Shown: one piece after another, positions 6,146 through 7,265 of the stretch
Layout: the number at the start of each line of letters is the position of its first letter
Position numbering within the stretch: position 1 is the stretch's first letter
Source: an uncultured Eubacteriaceae bacterium
GTDB taxonomy: Bacteria; Bacillota; Clostridia; Eubacteriales; Anaerofustaceae
NCBI GenBank assembly: GCA_947058225.1
Contig: CAMSGF010000032.1
Span: forward strand, 1 to 7,265
DNA: 7,265 bases
Reading direction: 5' to 3'
Made by a program: the position numbers and the translations under genes
Notes under the pieces: generated by a model
Told to the model about the DNA's origin: nothing
Databases searched by the model: none
What the model saw: only the letters and a program-made list of their open reading frames with translations

Positions 6146-7265
6146 TTACTCCCACTCAATCGTCCCGGGTGGCTTGCTCGTTATATCATACACAACTCGG
6201 TTGACGTGCTCCACGTTATTTATTATGTCGTTTGCGATTTTGCCGAGATACTCAAGGTCAATGCGTGAAAAGTCCGCACTCATGCCGTCGACGCTTGAAA
6301 CCGCCCTTAAGGCTATCGTATAGTCGTATGTTCTGAAATCTCCCATAACACCGACTGTTCTGTTGCCCGGCAGCACTGCGAAATACTGCCAAACGTGATT
6401 GTCCTCATTTATTTTATCTATCGCCTTTGTAAAAATCGCATCGGCATTTTGAAGGATTTCAACTTTTTCTTTTGTTACCTCTCCAAGAACTCTTATTCCA
6501 AGGCCTGGACCCGGAAAAGGCTGTCTGTTCACAATTTCATTAGGAAGCCCGAGCTCTTTTCCGACTCTTCTCACTTCATCTTTGAATAAATCTCTTAAAG
6601 GTTCTATCAATTTGAAGTTTACATCTTCAGGAAGCCCTCCTACATTGTGGTGCGATTTTATAACGGCTGCGTTTTTATTTCCGCTTTCTACGACGTCAGG
6701 GTATATTGTCCCCTGAAGAAGATACGTTATATCATCGAGTTTAACTGCCTCTTCTTCAAAAACACGTATAAACTCTTCTCCGATTATCTTTCTTTTTCTT
6801 TCAGGGTCTGTGACACCTTTTAGTTTTTTAAAGTATCTGTCGGCAGCATTAACCCTGATAAAATTCATATTAAACTTTTCTTTAAAGACCTGTTCAACAT
6901 AATCTCCCTCGTCTTTTCTTAGGAGTCCATGGTCTACAAATATACATGTTAGGTTATTTCCTATCGCTTTATGCATTAAAACAGCTGCAACAGAAGAATC
7001 AACCCCTCCGCTGAGTGCACAAAGGACTTTTTTGTCCCCAACAGTAGATTTTATCTCTTCTATCTTGGTTTTTGTGAAGTTTTTCATTGACCAGTTTCCG
7101 CTCACTTTGCACACATTAAATAGGAAAGATGCCAAAACTTCATTTCCATACTCGCAGTGTGTTACTTCGGGGTGAAACTGAACTGCATATATTTTTCTTT
7201 TCTTATCGGACATTGCCGCAACGGGACATGTGCTTGTATAAGCGTCTGTTTCAAAACCATTTGGT
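6146..7265 (-). CDS. guaA: GMP synthase (glutamine-hydrolysing), N-terminus outside the window
   Basis: GuaA converts XMP to GMP, using ATP to activate XMP and ammonia released from glutamine in its own amidotransferase domain. About 373 codons are visible; the family has about 510 residues, so roughly 140 N-terminal residues, including the amidotransferase Cys, lie beyond position 7265. The reading frame stays open to the edge ([18 protein letters not shown]...), so the Met at 7213 is internal and not a start. The amidotransferase His and Glu are in QFHPEV (near 7178-7162). The ATP-pyrophosphatase loop SGGVDSS is at 7012-6992, followed by FVDHGLLR and [10 protein letters not shown]. The C-terminal dimerisation and XMP-binding part shows [25 protein letters not shown] and the terminal KPPGTIEWE. 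All expected motifs in the visible part are intact, and a terminator follows directly. Confidence 0.98.
   Translation of the reverse strand, partial: PNGFETDAYTSTCPVAAMSDKKRKIYAVQFHPEVTHCEYGNEVLASFLFNVCKVSGNWSMKNFTKTKIEEIKSTVGDKKVLCALSGGVDSSVAAVLMHKAIGNNLTCIFVDHGLLRKDEGDYVEQVFKEKFNMNFIRVNAADRYFKKLKGVTDPERKRKIIGEEFIRVFEEEAVKLDDITYLLQGTIYPDVVESGNKNAAVIKSHHNVGGLPEDVNFKLIEPLRDLFKDEVRRVGKELGLPNEIVNRQPFPGPGLGIRVLGEVTKEKVEILQNADAIFTKAIDKINEDNHVWQYFAVLPGNRTVGVMGDFRTYDYTIALRAVSSVDGMSADFSRIDLEYLGKIANDIINNVEHVNRVVYDITSKPPGTIEWE

Noticed and set aside
6395..6589. 64-codon plus-strand open frame inside guaA
   Set aside because: It is antisense to the conserved C-terminal part of GMP synthase.
6146..7213. 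guaA as a complete 355-residue protein starting at the Met at 7213
   Set aside because: The frame continues to the window edge with conserved GMP synthase sequence ([15 protein letters not shown]), and a start there would lose most of the amidotransferase domain.
1..7265. tRNA or rRNA genes, CRISPR array, insertion sequence, phage attachment site
   Set aside because: No cloverleaf-like or rRNA-like sequence, no spaced identical repeats, no transposase or integrase and no flanking direct repeats were found by eye.

Overview
The window looks like a chromosomal segment of a low-GC, probably anaerobic Bacillota (Clostridia/Tissierellia-like). The reasons are strong AGGAG-type ribosome binding sites, A/T-rich spacers, sigma-A-like promoters with extended -10 elements, and a PanG-type ketopantoate reductase inside the pan cluster. 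I cannot fix the genus from the sequence.

Layout from right to left: (a) 7265-6146, minus strand: the C-terminal part of guaA (GMP synthase), open to the window edge and closed by a clear intrinsic terminator at 6140-6097. (b) 5948-6145: an A/T-rich convergent spacer with several perfect A/T inverted repeats. (c) 5129-5947, plus strand: a stand-alone AlbA_2 (Schlafen-type) domain protein with a TTG start and its own extended -10 promoter. Hand-counted GC is about 25% over 5161-5940, against about 43% over 3241-4020 in panB, so it is a compositional outlier and probably acquired. (d) 4893-5128: a divergent intergenic region carrying the pan promoter and a leader of roughly 110 nt. (e) 4892-701, minus strand: a compact operon panG-panB-panC-panD-coaBC. 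(f) 664-230, minus strand: a 144-residue protein resembling the SRA-like modified-DNA reader domain of ScoMcrA-type HNH restriction enzymes, but without a nuclease domain. (g) 1-229: A/T-rich sequence with perhaps the first 16 codons of a further minus-strand gene.

The operon encodes nearly the whole route from central metabolites to 4'-phosphopantetheine. PanB makes ketopantoate from 2-oxoisovalerate, PanG reduces it to pantoate, PanD makes beta-alanine from aspartate, and PanC joins the two to pantothenate. After phosphorylation by a pantothenate kinase not seen here, CoaBC adds cysteine and decarboxylates. Gaps of 1, 32, 5 and 14 nt, with two ribosome binding sites lying inside the preceding gene, indicate one transcript with coupled translation.

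No rRNA, tRNA, insertion sequence or CRISPR array was seen. The metabolic genes are ordinary. The items worth a second look are the pan leader, the foreign-looking AlbA_2 gene, and the orphan SRA-like reader behind coaBC.
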